Assembly: GCA_036186865.1 (NCBI GenBank) | Contig: AP025057.1 | Location: forward strand, 23,531,366-23,595,365 | Direction of reading: 5' to 3' | Origin: Eustoma russellianum | Taxonomy: Eukaryota > Streptophyta > Magnoliopsida > Gentianales > Gentianaceae | Length of the DNA: 64,000 nt | Shown here: positions 31,838 to 43,762 of the stretch, one piece after another | Layout: each line of letters starts with the position of its first letter | Numbering within the stretch: position 1 is the stretch's first letter | Made by a program: the position numbers and the translations under genes | The notes under the pieces: generated by a model | Seen by the model: the letters and a program-made list of their open reading frames with translations, nothing else | What the model was told of the DNA's origin: nothing | The model's database searches: none

Positions 31838-32109
31838 TGAGAAATAGTTATAGAAATATCCTGCAATGTAGAACTCCTACGTGATGCACTGCGTGTTTCA
31901 ATTACAGATGGTGGGAGAGGAGGCTTCAATGCAAAAGAGGCTGCCAGGATTTGGGCATCATCAAATGAGGTAAGGCGTAATAGTAAGCACTTGTTGATAT
32001 GTTCTGAGTCAGCTTTCATTTTGGTAAGAAATTGATGACGGGCTTCCAAGTCAGCTGGGTTGCTGTCAAGGACCCCTATATCCGTATCCAAAAATTGACA
32101 ACAGTCGGA
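31834..32109 (-). pseudogene. L1 ORF1, C-terminal part
   Basis: Continuation of ORF1 beyond the Copia insertion: CQFLDTDIGVLDSNPADLEA, then KADSEHINKCLLLRLTSFDD, ending TLQDISITISQ with TGA at 31836-31834. It joins the N-terminal part at 43763. The TCGGA at 32105-32109 is one target-site copy. Confidence 0.7.
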
Positions 32110-32941
32110 TGTTGGATTTAATTTAATAAATCCCTGAATAGGACCGTTTAACCGAATCAATGGACAAAGTAACAAAATGCGGAAAATATACCTTGCTCCA
32201 TTGCTGTTGTTAATCTGAACACGTACGCTGCAACTGCTCTGGCTGATGAAGAATCTGGCGTGATCCAAGGATTCACGACCTCCCACTAATTGCTGATATA
32301 CCCCTTGAACGGAATCAACAATTCACTGCTTTACCCGATGGAGAGGCTAGGCAGTGTGGACTTCATAGAAAACTTGGCAGACCTTCCCTCTAATATACTG
32401 TAATGGACGCTCTTTATTTTGATACTGTATGCGTCTATTCTAATTTGATGATCTAAGGAGGTGAAGCCTCCTCCTTTATATAGAGGGGTGGAAGTATCTG
32501 ATAGGTTAGGATTTAAACTTAAATTTAAACTTAAATTCAAATTTAAATCTGAATTCAAATTTAAATCTGAATTTAAAACCCAACCTTATCTTCCTTAATA
32601 TTTAATTATTGTGCCAATAATTATCTACTAGCCACACGTGGGTTGTCGCCCCTCGGGGACCAGATGTCGTAACTTTATGGTCGCTGCACTTTGAGCCCAT
32701 CCATCGCGGTCTATGACCATATGACTGTCTACATATTCGGGGTTTCCATTTAGACCACACTATACATCCACGAGTATACCCGATGATCACTTAACGTGTG
32801 GATGTTTTACGTAACAATTAATATTATTACGTGACATATGTGACATATAATATTATCATACATAACGTCCACCTTATGATTAATTCGTATAAACTTTATC
32901 AACGTGCTGCGCATCACACGTATCTCGAATTAATCCCAACA
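32110..32941 (-). repeat. LTR 1 of the composite Copia (3' LTR of A)
   Basis: 832 bp with TG..CA ends. Minus-strand TATATAAAG near 32475-32483 is the likely TATA box (CCCCTCTATATAAAGGAGG). An array of TTTAAATTCAAATTTAAATC repeats lies at 32508-32578, upstream of the TATA box on the minus strand. The PPT follows at 32942. Confidence 0.95.
32508..32578. repeat. AAATTTAAAC/TTAAATTCAAAT palindromic mini-array in the LTR
   Basis: Tandem AATTTAAA-based units (TTTAAACTTAAATTTAAAC, AATTCAAATTTAAATCTG), each core self-complementary. Also present in LTR 2 (about 36031-36101) and LTR 3 (about 43331-43401). They sit just upstream of the LTR TATA box. Confidence 0.8.
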
Positions 32942-33030
32942 ATCTCCCACTTGGACTATGTATGTATCTTAAAGATTATATGTCACTCCTTTTGAGCTCA
33001 TATACCGTATGTCCTTTAGTGTGTCTTTCT

Positions 33031-35199
33031 TTATCCGGCCACCATAGAGTCTGTACTGATATGCTCAATACTGATCAGACCACTCAGAATTCTTTCTTTA
33101 ACAGCCAGATACTTCATCTCTATGTATTTCGCTTTAGATGAACTCCGGTTGTTATTTGAATATAGCACCGCAGCTTTACTGTCACAGTAAATCCTCATTG
33201 GAGACAAGATAGTCTCCAATACCCACAGCCCTGTGACAATATTGCAAAGCCATATCGCCTGATTGGATGCATGAAAGTAAGATACGAATTTCACCTCCAT
33301 AGTGGAGAACGCCAATAAGGTCTGTTTCGTGCTTTTCCATGAGATCGCACCTCCGACTAGGGTAAACACATAACCTATGGTCGATTCATGCTATCATTGC
33401 ATCCAGCAAAATCGGAATCTACATATCTAGTGATCTCTAACTTATCAGATCTCCGATACGTCAGTACGTGTTGTTTCGTTTCTTGTAAATATTTCAGCAC
33501 CCTCTTTGCTGCGGTCCAGTGATCCTTACTCGGATCAAAGAGGTATCTGCCTAACATTCCCGTAATGAATGCCAAGACTGGTCGTGTACATACTTGGGCA
33601 TACATTATACTCCCTACTAGCGAAGCATAGGGAGTATTCCTCATCTCTGAACGTTCAAACTCTGTTTGGGGACATTGTTTTTAGACTGAATTTATCTCCT
33701 CTTGCCACAAGGGTATTAAGTGGTTTACACTTATCCATGCTATACCGCTTCAACACCTTTTCGATGTATGCCTGTTGTGAGAGACCTAAGATACCTTGGG
33801 TACGATTCCTTCACGTCCCAACACATATGAGGCTTCACCAAGGTCTTTCATCTCGAAATGCTTTCTGAGAAAGTCTTTGGTGTCGCTCAACATGTTTACA
33901 TTGTTTGTTGCAAGCAGTATATCATCTACGTACAATATCATGAATATGAACTTGCTCCCACTGAACTTGTGATACACGCATTCGTCAATTTGGTTTGCCT
34001 CAAAACCGAAGGAGACAACCACTTTGGCGAATTTGAAGTACCACTGTCGAGACGCTTGCTTGAGCCCATAGATGGATTTCTTTAGTCGACAAACCATGCC
34101 TTTTGGATCTCCCACCTCGAATTGAGGCGGTTGAACCATGTAAATGGTCTCGTCGAGTTCTCCGTTTAAAAACGCAGTCTTAACATCCATCTGATGTAGC
34201 TCAAGGTCTAAGTATGCCACTAAAGCCATGATTATCCGGAAGGAATCCTTTGTAGATACTGGAGAGAAGATTTCCGTATAGTCTATGTCCTCCTTTTGGG
34301 TAAACCCTTTAGCAACAAGTCGAGCCTTATATCGTTCTACGTTGCCTTTTGAATCATGTTTGGTTTTAAATATCCATTTGCAACCAACGGGTTTCGAACC
34401 TTTAGGCAACGAGACGACATCCCATACATTGTTGTCGTGCATAGACTTTATTTCTTCTTCCATGTCCTTTATCCATTTTTCTGAATTTCGACATTGCAAT
34501 GCTTGCTGGACGTTTTCGGGATCATCGTCCAACATACCAATATCGAATTCGTGTTCTTGGAGATACACCACATAGTCGCTAGGTATGGGGTTTCTCCGTT
34601 CACGAGTGGATCTCCTTAGGGGCACTTGTTCTTGAGATACTGTAGGTTCCTGAACTGCATCAGCCGGTAATTCATCGGGTTCTTCAGTAACTTCCTCAGG
34701 AACATGAATTTGTTCCTGTGGAGCGTCACTACTGGATGAGGTACTTCAGGTGCGGGTATCGCTGATGTTATCTCCCCAAAAGATGGTTCGATTCGCATTT
34801 CTGTCGCATCTGATTGTGCCTCATCTAACTCGATGATCTGCTGATGCAAATCATTCCCCCCCCCGGAACCAAAGTATCCTCAAAGAACTTTACCGAATTT
34901 GTCTCGAAAAACACTTTACTTGTGGGATCGTAGAATTTATACCCTCGTGACCTTTCCGAGTAACCAACGAAATAGCAACTAACTGTTTTGGTGTCCAGCT
35001 TTCTTTCATTTGGTCTGTAAGGCTTCGCCTCTGCTGGACAGCCCCAAACCCTTATGTGGTTAAGGCTAGGCTTACGCTTAGTCCATAACTCATAAGGGGT
35101 CCTTATCGTTGCTTTAGTTGGTACTCGATTGAGGATGTAAGCTGCGGTTTTAAGCGCTTCTCCCCAGAGGAATAATGGTAGTGTAGTTTGACTCATCAC
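33031..35199 (-). pseudogene. Element A pol: integrase C-terminus, RT, RNase H (truncated)
   Basis: Right to left: integrase end (35199-34825, TTLPLFLWGEALKTAAYILN), linker (34849-34616), RT (34625-33786, VGCKWIFKTKHDSKGNVERY, MILYVDDILLATNN), then RNase H (33644-33375 and 33369-33031, DSDFAGCNDS, GAISWKSTKQTLLAFSTMEV). Gag, protease and the catalytic integrase core are deleted at 35199/35200. The RNase H end is deleted at about 33030, relative to B. Confidence 0.9.
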
Positions 35200-35246
35200 C
35201 GCCAGCTGAAGCTCCAGTCTGGAGCCAAAAAAACATTTCCGAAATT

Positions 35247-35467
35247 CGCCTGGACAGGGTATCGAACCAGAGACCTATGGTTTCTTCACAGGCGCTCAAC
35301 CATTAGGCCATGCGGCCTTTTTGTTTAAAATTAGGGAAGGTTTAATTTTATATTAAACATAGACCGAAATTCCAAAAATTATAAAACCTGGTTTTTCGCT
35401 GGAGTGGAGGTCGAACCTGAGACCCCTCGTCTGAAGTCAGAGGCGCCGGCCAACAAGCCAGCGACGC
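35247..35467 (-). other. Two tRNA-like modules in leader A
   Basis: On the minus strand module 1 (35317-35247) has TGGCCTAATGG (A-box-like) and GGTTCGATACC (B-box). Module 2 (35467-35396) has TGGCTTGTTGG and GGTTCGACC, with a 7-bp inverted repeat TCGCTGG/CCAGCGA (35396-35402, 35458-35464) like an acceptor stem. Spacing of the two boxes is tRNA-like. No proper anticodon stem-loop is evident, so these are not functional tRNA genes. The same pair lies in leader B. Confidence 0.5.
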
Positions 35468-35618
35468 TTTTGTTTCAGAAAACAGAGGCCGTTATTTATA
35501 TAAGTTCCGAAAACATTAACTAAAAATTTGTTCCGAAAAAACGTTTTTGACCCGAAAAAATTTCGTTTTTCCGAACATGAACAGATTAACAGAATAAATG
35601 ATTGATTCGATTAGGCCT

Positions 35619-35630
35619 GCTCTGATACCA
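35619..35630 (-). promoter_or_regulatory. Primer binding site of element A
   Basis: Minus-strand TGGTATCAGAGC, two bases inside the LTR end at 35633. Initiator tRNA-Met type. Confidence 0.85.
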
Positions 35631-35632
35631 CT

Positions 35633-36464
35633 TGTTGGATTTAATTTAATAAATCCCTGAATAGGACCGTTTAATCGAATCAATGGACAAAGTAACAAAA
35701 TACGGAAAATATACCTTGCTCCATTGCTGTTGTTAATCTGAACACGTACGCTGCAACTGCTCCGGCTGATGAAGAATATGGCGTGATCCAAGGATTCACG
35801 ACCTCCCACTAATTGCTGATATACCCCTTGAACGGAATCAACAATTCACTGCTTTACCCGATGGAGAGGCTAGGCAGTGTGGACTTCATAGAAAACTTGG
35901 CAGACCTTCCCTCTAATATACTGTAATGGACGCTCTTTATTTTGATACTGTATGCGTCTATTCTAATTTGATGATCTGAGGAGGTGAAGCCTCCTCCTTT
36001 ATATAGAGGGGTGGAAGTATCTGATAGGTTAGGATTTAAACTTAAATTTAAACTTAAATTCAAATTTAAATCTGAATTCAAATTTAAATCTGAATTTAAA
36101 ACCCAACCTTATCTTCCTTAATATTTAATTATTGTGCCAATAATTATCTACTAGCCACACATGGGTTGTCGCCCTTCGGGGACCAGATGTCGTAACTGTA
36201 TGGTCGCTGCACTTTGAGCCCATCCATCGCGGTCTCTGACCATATGACTGTCTACATATTCGGGGTTTCCATTTAGACCACACTATACATCCACGAGTAT
36301 ACCCGATGATCACTTAACGTGTGGATGTTTTACGTAACAATTAATATTATTACGTGAAATATGTGACATATAATATTATCATACATAACGTCCACCTTAT
36401 GATTAATTCGTATAAACTTTATCAACGTGCTGCGCATCACACGTATCTCGAATTAATCCCAACA
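35633..36464 (-). repeat. LTR 2 of the composite Copia (shared middle LTR)
   Basis: 832 bp, serving at once as 5' LTR of A (primer site on its left) and 3' LTR of B (polypurine tract on its right). TATA element near 35996-36005. Confidence 0.95.
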
Positions 36465-36894
36465 ATCTCCCACTTGGACTATGTATGTATCTTAAAGATT
36501 ATATGTCACTCCTTTTGAGCTCATATACCGTATGTCCTTTCGTGTGTCTTTCTTTATCCGGTCCATCAGCAAATGTTAGCAAAAGACTTAAGGCGCACGC
36601 CGCCACATTGAATTAGTGACTTGTCTTTCTTAAATCATGATACTAACATTCTACTGAATGACATGGATACTGAAATGGATATGTAGTGTGGAATTAATAT
36701 GCTAGGTGATCATACATATCTAATTCCAACTTGGCCCTCTTTAGCGAGATCAATAGAATTCAGAATGTATGCCGTAACTGCTTAATGTACATTACTTCTG
36801 CAGAAAAAACTTTAATATAACCGGAATGTACATTATACTGTATGTCTGAAATAAACAACTTTATTGAACAAAAGAAAAACCTTACAGACTCCCA

Positions 36895-39800
36895 CTAGGA
36901 TAAAACATCCTCAACTGGACTAAGACCCATACGGCTAACATGCTTGTGAAACACTACCGGTTCCACGGCCTTAGTCAAAGAGTCGGCCACCATAGAGTCT
37001 GTACTGATATGCTCAATACTGATCAGACCACTCAGAATTCTTTCTTTAACAGCCAGATACTTCATCTCTATGTATTTCGCTTTAGATGAACTCCGGTTGT
37101 TATTTGAATATAGCACCGCAGCTTTACTGTCACAGTAAATCCTCATTGGAGACAAGATAGTCTCCAATACCCACAGCCCTGTGAAAATATTGCGAAGCCA
37201 TATCGCCTGATTGGATGCATGAAAGTAAGATACGAATTTCACCTCCATAGTGGAGAACGCCAATAAGGTCTGTTTCGTGCTTTTCCATGAGATCGCACCT
37301 CCGACTAGGGTAAACATATAACCTATGGTCGATTCATGCTATCATTGCATCCAGCAAAATCGGAATCTGCATATCTAGTGATCTCTAACTTATCAGATCT
37401 TCGATACGTCAGTACGTGTTGTTTCGTTTCTTGTAAATATTTCAGCACCCTCTTTGCTGCGGTCCAGTGATCCTTACTCGGATCAAAGAGGTATCTGCCT
37501 AACATTCCCGTAATGAATGCCAAGACTGGTCGTGTACATACTTGGGCATACATTATACTCCCTACTACCTAAGCATAGGGAGTATTCCTCATCTCTGAAC
37601 GTTCAAACTCTGTTTGGGGACATTGTTTTTAGACTGAATTTATCTCCTCTTGCCACAGGGGTATTAAGTGGTTTACACTTATCCATGCTATACCGCTTCA
37701 ACACCTTTTCGATGTATGCCTGTTGTGAGAGACCTAAGATACCTTGGGTACGATTCCTTCAAGTCCCGACACATATGAGGCTTCACCAAGGTCTTCATCT
37801 CGAAATGCTTTCTCAGAAAGGCTTTGGTGTCGCTCAACATGTTTACATCGTTTGTTGCAAGCAGTATATCATCTACGTACAAGATCATGAATATGAACTT
37901 GCTCCCACTGAACTTGTGATACACGCATTCGTCAATTTGGTTTGCCTCAAAACCGAAGGAGACAACCACTTTGGCGAATTTGAAGTACCACTGTCGAGAC
38001 GCTTGCTTGAGCCCATAGATGGATTTCTTTAGTCGACAAACCATGCCTTTTGGATCTCCCGCCTCGAATTGAGGCGGTTGAACCATGTAAATGGTCTCGT
38101 CGAGTTTTCCGTTTAAAAACACAGTCTTAACATCCATCTGATGTAGCTCAAGATCTAAGTATGCCACTAAAGCCATGATTATCCGGAAGGAATCCTTCGT
38201 AGATACTGGAGAGAAGGTTTCCGTATAGTCTATGCCCTCCTTTTGCGTAAACCCTTTAGCAACAAGTCGAGCCTTAACGTTGCCTTCTGAATCACGTTTG
38301 GTTTTAAATATCCATTTGCAACCAACGGGTTTCGAACCTTTAGGCAATGAGACGACATCCCATACATTGTTGTCGTGCATAGACTTTATTTCTTCTTCCA
38401 TGGCCTTTATCCATTTTTCTGAATTTCGACATTGCAATGCTTGCTGGACGTTTTCGGGATCATCGTCCAGCATACCAATATCGAATTCGTGTTCTTGGAG
38501 ATACACCACATAGTCGCTAGGTATGGGGTTTCTCCGTTCACGAGTGGATCTCCTTAGGGGCACTTGTTCTTGAGATACTGTAGGTTCCTGAACTGCATCA
38601 GCCGGTAATTCATCGGGTTCTTCAGTAACTTCCTCAGGAACATGAATTTGTTCCTGTGGAGCGTCACTACTGGGATGAGGTACTTCAGGTGCGGGTATCG
38701 CTGATGCTATCTCCCCAAAAGATGGTTCGATTCGCATTTCTGTCGCATCTGATTGTGCCTCATCTAACTCGATGATCTGCTGATTCAAATCATTCCCCCC
38801 GGAACCAAAGTATCCTCAAAGAACTTTACCGAATTTGTCTCGAAAAATACTTTACTTGTGGGATCGTAGAATTTATACCCTCGTGACCTTTCCGAGTAAC
38901 CAACGAAATAGCAACTAACTGTTTTGGTGTCCAGCTTTCTTTCATTTGGTCTGTAAGGCTTCGCCTCTGCTGGACAGCCCCAAAACCTTATGTGGTTAAG
39001 GCCAGGCTTACGCTTAGTCCATAACTCATAAGGGGTCCTTATCGTTGCTTTAGTTGGTACTCGATTGAGGATGTAAGCTGCGGTTTTAAGCGCTTCTCCC
39101 CAGAGGAATAATGGTAGTGTAGTTTGACTCATCATACTACGTACCATATCTATAAGTGTACGGTTTCGTCTTTCAGCTACACCATTCATGCTTGGTGATC
39201 CAGGCATGGTGTACTGAGGGACGATTCCGTTTTCCTCTAGGTATTTAGCAAATTGCCCTGGACACTGTTCTCCTGATCCGTCATATCGACCGTAGTATTC
39301 ACCCCCACGGTCCGATCTGACGGCTTTAATCCTTTTGTTGAGTTGTAACTCAACTTCAGCTTTAAAGGATTTGAACATGTCTATTGCTTGCGCTTTTTCT
39401 TTAATCAAGAATATATAGCCATATCGCGAATAGTCGTCAATAAAGGTGATAAAATAAGAGTGGCCATTTCGAGTAACCGGATGAAATGGGCCACTAATAT
39501 CGGTATGAATCAACTCTAATGGACTATTTGCACGATTTGCTTCGTATCTTCGGACTTTAGTTTGTTTTCCTTTAGCACAAAATACACAAGACTCTAAGTC
39601 GGTTAAGTCTAAAGGATTGAGAATTTCTGTTTTGACAAGACGTTCTATTCTGTTTTTGGACACGTGTCCTAAACGTCGATGCCAAAGTGATCCTGAATTC
39701 TCATGAGTTAATTTTGCTTTAACGTTTCGCGTTACAACATGCAAGGTTTCCTGATGTGAACCAACATTTATTGAATAAAGTTTATCAATTTCGGACATTA

Positions 39801-40746
39801 TACCGTGACCAATCAATCTAGAAGCATGATAAAGTTGGAAATTTCCATTTCCAAAATAACCGTAATATCCACTTTTATCCAATCGATAAAACGAAATAAG
39901 ATTTCGTTTAAACGATGGCACTACAAAAGTGTCATGCAAATCTAGATAGAAACCGGATGTCAACAGCAATCTGAAATGCCCGATGGCTTCAACCTTTATG
40001 CCGCTGCCATTTCCCCAATAGACGTATCTTTCATCGTCTCTTGGTTTTCTATGGCTTAGGCAACCTTGCATAGTCACAGATAGGTGAGTCGTGGCTCCTG
40101 TATCGACCCACCAAGTGGCTATATCCGAAACAAAATTAACTTCAGAACAAACTAAGAATGTACCATTTTTCTTGAGACAAGATATATAACTGGTACAATT
40201 CTTCCTTAAATGTCCTTCCTTATTGCAAAAGAAACAAGTCATGCTTTTGCGTGTGCCAGCAGTAGGCACTCCCTTTTCCTTTTGACTTGCCTTTTGCACA
40301 GTAACCATTTCCGCAGCTTTGCGTTTCTTACCACCGAACTTGGTGGCGACAGCATTCATAACTTTATGCACCCTTATGCTGGCGATTCCACGGTACTGTT
40401 TCGAGCAAAGTTTCTTTAAGAGATTGCCTGCCTCGGCTTTCTCATTCTTTACATATCTTTGCTCGAGATCGGCTAAAAATTCTTTAGCCGTCGTGGACTT
40501 AGAAACGTGTCCCCTGGAGCATTTGGGGATAGTCTTTTGCATGACCATAAGACACATGCGATTTGATAGTAGCCAGCGTGCCATGTGAGATTTTTCCTCA
40601 CTGGTACTTTCGTCTGTTAGCACAGCTGGACGATCTATCTGTAACGCATTGTCTAGATCAGCAATCCCCAGAAAGATCTCAAATTGATCTTTCCATTGCT
40701 TATAGTTTGAACCGTTCATTGTAGGAATATCCTTAATGTTAGACAT
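36895..40746 (-). pseudogene. Element B gag-pol (several frameshifts)
   Basis: ATG at 40746 starts MSNIKDIPTMNGSNYKQWKD (UBN2 gag). Gag is short: SKQYRGIASIRVHKVMNAVA runs directly into GKKRKAAEM, so the middle of gag is missing. Zinc knuckle CFFCNKEGHLRKNC, protease WWVDTGATTHLSV, GAG-pre-integrase LWHRRLGHVSKNR, integrase (HTDISGPF, RSDRGGEY, MNGVAERRNRTL). The frame breaks at a G-run near 38793-38798. RT (38788-37688) has MDVKTVFLNGKLDE and ILYVDDILLATND. RNase H lies at 37553-37323 and 37317-36895, ending DSLTKAVEPVVFHKHV. All domains are present but in separate frames. Confidence 0.92.
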
Positions 40747-41849
40747 TATTGCTGAAAAGCAAACAAGAAACAGACTTAAATACACAACACGTGTAATCTT
40801 TAAACTGCATAAAAACAAATATCAAAATAGAACCCCGATTCCATCTACCAATTGTCTTCCAATATTAGGGCTCTTTGGAGTCATCCCAATACCTTCCAAT
40901 AATTGGGTGTAGTGGTCAATATGACGGCTCTCTATGCACGGGTTAACCACCTTCCTTTGGGCCGATGAGTTAACCTATGCATTTAAAGCTTCGCCGCCGG
41001 CCCTATTTGGGTCCACTACCATGCTCATATGTGTTTTCGACAATCACACCTTCCTTTGGGCCGGTCAATGATTGCCTCCAACACATACATGCCCTTCACG
41101 ATCATAACAAATATAGTGGCGATGATATGATTGCCGAACTTTAAGGGGATCATATTAAAGCCCTACATTTGCTAAGTCACGTAACTTTATGGTTCTAAAT
41201 GATCCGCAGTTTCCTGACTGGCCTTTTGCACGTACCGTGCATACTTAACACCAACATCCGTTTTGTTTTTCTTAAACCAATTCGAACCAGCTTGATTCCC
41301 TTTACGGCTCAAATAAGAACCACCTTGAACCAAGCTCGGTTCTCCTTACGGTTTAAGAAACAATATCTTTATCAATCAATATAACAAGTGATATAACCTT
41401 ATGATGGGTCACATTGAGTGTGAAGAGAACCGATTCAGCAATACCCACTTGCCATAAGCGTGTATTACCATTCCACATAATTTCCAGGCCACCGGTGGAG
41501 TCACAATGGTCTCGCTTAAGTACCGGCTTTCTTAGATAAAACTATGTGTACGGTGTTTTTATCACAACTCAATGAGTCATCTATCACGAGTATAAACCGT
41601 ATTGATTGATAAGTGTTGGTTAATGCAGTCAACTTAACCCATCGAATTAACTTGGTGAACTCGGTCAAACTGGGTCCAGCAAGATTCGGATCCTTATTGG
41701 GTTAAGTTCCTTAACTTTATTTTGTTTATATGTTAACATGCATAAACATAAGGCATAAATAAATAAATAAACAAATAATTGCATGCATATAAACAAAATA
41801 ATGCAATAATCGGAAATTAATATAACACTTGATTATCATTATTTTGGAT

Positions 41850-42235
41850 TTCTTTAAAATAATAATAATAATAATAACAAGAATTTAATATTATTACTAT
41901 TTTCCTCAATAAACATTAAATAATAACAATAATAATCAAATTATTATCATTATTATTTATTTTATTTTCCTTTAAAAGAACTTTAAAATAATAATAATAA
42001 TAATTACTTATTATTATTACTATTTTACTTTAATAATAATAACAATGATAATTAAACTATCATCATCATTATTATTATTTTCTTTAAAAGGAACTTTAAA
42101 ATAATAATAATAATAATAATAATTTATTATTATTACTATTTTCCTTGAAATGAACTTTATATAATAATAATAATAATAAATTATTATTATTTACTTTATC
42201 CAAAATAATAATAATAAACCAAATAAAACTGAAAA
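41850..42235. repeat. AAT/ATT-rich minisatellite in leader B
   Basis: Runs of AAT and ATT alternate in units of about 65-120 bp built on CTTTAAAAGAACTTTAAAAT, (AAT)n and TTATTATTACTATTTT (near 41892, 42013, 42127). The alternating strands could fold into long hairpins. Confidence 0.85.
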
Positions 42236-42256
42236 TTAAAAAAAAGAATAAGAGAA

Positions 42257-42285
42257 TGGGGTGCGGGTCGGGTCGGGTCGGGTCA
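42257..42285 (+). other. G-rich cluster, possible G-quadruplex
   Basis: GGGGTGCGGGTCGGGTCGGG followed by TCGGGTC: five GGG runs with 2-3 base loops on the plus strand (antisense to the element). Fits a G4 pattern; folding is not shown. Confidence 0.55.
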
Positions 42286-42544
42286 GTACCCGCCCGGCCC
42301 AATCTTAAAACCGAATCCTTTTTTTTAGTTTACTGTAATTTGGGCCGAAGCCCAATAACTGAACCGAATAGGGCCGAATGGTGTAGACAGCCCAGTCCAC
42401 CTGAAATCCTTTTTTTTTGTTTTGGACACTTAATTGGCCCGAAGCCCTCTCCTGAAGCACTGCCGGACCGGGTCAGACCCGGATCCGGGCCCATTACCGC
42501 CAGCTGAAGCTCCAGTCTAGAGCCAAAAAAACATTTCCAAAATT

Positions 42545-42762
42545 CGCCTGGATAGGGTATCGAACCAGAGACCTCTGGTTTCTTCACAGGCGCTCAACCA
42601 TTATGCCATGCGGCCTTTTTGTTTAAAATTAGGGAAGGTTTAATTTTATATTAAACAGAGACCGAAATTCCAAAAATTATAAAACCTGGTTTTTCGCTGG
42701 AGTGGAGGTCGAACCTGAGACCCCTCGTCCGAAGTCGGAGGCGCCGGCCAACAGGCCAGCGA
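42545..42762 (-). other. Two tRNA-like modules in leader B
   Basis: Same arrangement as in leader A. Module 1 (42615-42545) has B-box GGTTCGATACC. Module 2 has GGTTCGACC and the 7-bp inverted repeat TCGCTGG/CCAGCGA (42694-42700, 42756-42762). The stem is unchanged between A and B, although neighbouring bases differ (for example GAAGTCAGAGG versus GAAGTCGGAGG). Confidence 0.5.
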
Positions 42763-42916
42763 CGCTTTTGTTTTAGAAAACAGAGGTCGTTATTTATATA
42801 AGTTCCGAAAACATTTACCAAAAATTTGTTCCAAAAAAACGTTTTTGACCCGGAAAAATTTTGTTTTTCCGAACATGAACAGATTAACAGAATAAATGAT
42901 TGATTCGATTAGGCCT

Positions 42917-42928
42917 GCTCTGATACCA
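42917..42928 (-). promoter_or_regulatory. Primer binding site of element B
   Basis: Minus-strand TGGTATCAGAGC two bases from the LTR end at 42931. Confidence 0.85.
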
Positions 42929-42930
42929 CT

Positions 42931-43762
42931 TGTTGGATTTAATTTAATAAATCCCTGAATAGGACCGTTTAATCGAATCAATGGACAAAGTAACAAAATG
43001 CGGAAAATATACCTTGCTCCATTGCTGTTGTTAATCTGAACACGTACGCTGCAACTGCTCCGGCTGATGAAGAATCTGGCGTGATCCAAGGATTCGCGAC
43101 CTCCCACTAATTGCTGATATACCCCTTGAACGGAATCAACAATTCACTGCTTTACCCGATGGAGAGGCTAGGCAGTGTGGACTTCATAGAAAACTTGACA
43201 GACCTTCCCTCTAATATACTGTAATGGACGCTCTTTATTTTGATACTGTATGCGTCTATTCTAATTTGATGATCTAAGGAGGTGAAGCCTCCTCCTTTAT
43301 ATAGAGGGGTGGAAGTATCTGATAGGTTAGGATTTAAAGTTAAATTTAAACTTAAATTCAAATTTAAATCTGAATTCAAATTTAAATCTGAATTTAAAAC
43401 TCAACCTTATCTTCCTTAATATTTAATTATTATGCCAATAATTATCTACTAGCCACACGTGGGTTGTCGCCCCTCAGGGACAAGATGTCGTAACTTTATG
43501 GTCGTTGCACTTTGACCCCATCCATCGCGGTCTCTGACCATATGACTGTCTACATATTCGGGGTTTCCATTTAGACCACACTATACATCCACGAGTATAC
43601 CCGATGATCACTTAACGTGTGGATGTTTTACGTAACAATTAATATTATTACGTGACATATGTGTCATATAATATTATCATACATAACGTCCACCTTATGA
43701 TTAATTCGTATAAACTTTATCAACGTGCTGCGCATCACACGTATCTCGAATTAATCCCAACA
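42931..43762 (-). repeat. LTR 3 of the composite Copia (5' LTR of B)
   Basis: 832 bp, near-identical to LTRs 1 and 2. TATA element near 43295-43304. Ends TTAATCCCAACA, followed by the target-site copy TTGGA. Confidence 0.95.

Larger units (their letters stand above)
40819..42544 (-). other. Long leader of element B
   Basis: About 2.1 kb lies between primer site and gag. At 40961 and 41050 the box ACCTTCCTTTGGGCC occurs twice. No known domain is seen in any frame. Further right come the AAT-rich minisatellite, a G-rich cluster and the tRNA-like modules. In element A most of this is deleted. Confidence 0.55.
32110..43762 (-). mobile_element. Composite Copia array: three LTRs, two internal regions
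   Basis: Three 832-bp LTRs (32110-32941, 35633-36464, 42931-43762), near-identical and all in minus orientation, alternate with a shrunken internal region (A, 32942-35632) and a longer one (B, 36465-42930). Outer flanks TCGGA (32105-32109) and TTGGA (43763-43767) look like one target duplication with a single change. No host DNA lies between A and B, so they share the middle LTR, as expected from unequal recombination. LTR termini are TGTTGGG and CCAACA on the minus strand. Polypurine tracts (minus GTCCAAGTGGGAGAT) and primer sites (minus TGGTATCAGAGC) are in place. Confidence 0.9.

Noticed and set aside
31834..32286. ORF beginning MGGRESLDHARFF, also at 35516-35809 and 42790-43107
   Set aside because: The shared part is LTR sequence read by chance; in the first copy it merely runs into genuine LINE ORF1.
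32331..32558. Repeated ORF MNSDLNLNLSLNLSLNPNL in all three 832-bp LTRs
   Set aside because: It is a translation of the AAATTTAAAC mini-array; identical only because the LTRs are copies.
35247..35467. Functional tRNA gene on the minus strand
   Set aside because: A- and B-box motifs and one acceptor-like stem exist, but I could not find a proper anticodon stem-loop, and the segments lie in a retrotransposon leader.
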